From Lentzea sp. NBRC 102530 (GTDB lineage: Bacteria; Actinomycetota; Actinomycetes; Mycobacteriales; Pseudonocardiaceae): a DNA stretch of 64,000 nt. The stretch is taken from positions 1 through 64,000 of the forward strand of contig NZ_BSTF01000011.1 of the NCBI RefSeq assembly GCF_030269365.1. The letters run 5' to 3'. This document shows, piece after piece, positions 63,972-64,000 of the stretch. Below the pieces are notes generated by a model, which saw only the letters and a program-made list of their open reading frames with translations, searched no databases and was not told the DNA's origin. How positions within the stretch are numbered: position 1 is the stretch's first letter; each line of letters starts with the position of its first letter. The position numbers and the translations under genes were made by a program.

Positions 63972-64000
63972 GGCCGTCACCACCTTCGGCGATCTCCGCG

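Larger units (their letters stand above)
55640..64000. mobile_element. Integrated AICE-type conjugative element, left part
   Basis: Begins at the 3' part of tRNA-Arg(CCT) (inferred attL) and continues past the window. It carries a tyrosine integrase 136 bp from the tRNA, HTH regulators, a repeat cluster and an FtsK/TraB-type translocase. The sequence is slightly less GC-rich and codon use is looser than in the flanking chromosome. No replication initiator and no second attachment site are visible inside the window. The exact left boundary within the tRNA is not determinable here. Confidence 0.75.

Noticed and set aside
55640-64000. Prophage
   Set aside because: No capsid, terminase or lysis genes are visible; an FtsK/TraB translocase and tRNA integrase favour an AICE.

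Overview
The window is high-GC actinobacterial chromosome. The clues are heavy GTG/TTG start use, many 1-4 bp stop/start overlaps, an RpfB resuscitation factor, SepX/GlpR and Glp-type divisome genes, and Pmt and MprAB-like genes. The gene content fits the Pseudonocardiaceae (Lentzea/Saccharothrix-like); that placement is an inference from content, not from a search.

0-20 kb: metG-tatD-rpfB run leftwards. A PadR regulator and a two-gene drug-type ABC exporter run rightwards, with twin palindromic operators between them. rsmI and pmt are divergent. Then come an ECF sigma/anti-sigma pair facing a secreted protein, a membrane Ser/Thr kinase with inverted domain order, secreted proteins, a lipoprotein, tRNA-Ala(CGC), and a galU-glp(moeA)-rimJ-glpR/sepX cluster that links envelope precursor supply to division.

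20-38 kb: 5-FTHF cyclo-ligase, FmdB, SAF protein and MscL, then moaB with a two-component system and HtrA. This recalls the mycobacterial mprAB-pepD-moaB2-mscL neighbourhood. A lacZ(GH42)-deoR-galT operon diverges from a carbohydrate ABC importer that lacks its own ATPase. Signal peptidase I lies behind an MprAB-like two-component pair.

38-55 kb: a six-gene overlapping operon holds EthD, 3-hydroxyacyl-CoA dehydrogenase, an Eis-like acetyltransferase, a methyltransferase, a nucleotidyltransferase and a TRIC-like channel. A zinc-starvation module follows: mrf-rpmE2-rpmF diverges from rpmB2-rpmG2-rpsN2-rpsR2 around a Zur-like box. Then come BluB, a TPR-GGDEF protein, an orphan LuxR response regulator, a large secreted penicillin-acylase-type hydrolase with a C-terminal discoidin domain, and accessory genes.

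55.6-64 kb: an integrated element of the actinomycete integrative and conjugative (AICE) type begins at tRNA-Arg(CCT). It carries a tyrosine integrase fused to a GntR-type DNA-binding domain, several HTH regulators (two with DUF5753-like C-termini), a 19-bp perfect hairpin, a cluster of six GTGACGGG 8-mers, and an FtsK/TraB-type DNA translocase. The element runs off the right edge.

Other points of interest: a 142-bp dispersed repeat in two opposite copies 34.5 kb apart, a degenerate ~60-bp minisatellite, and several strong operator-like palindromes.
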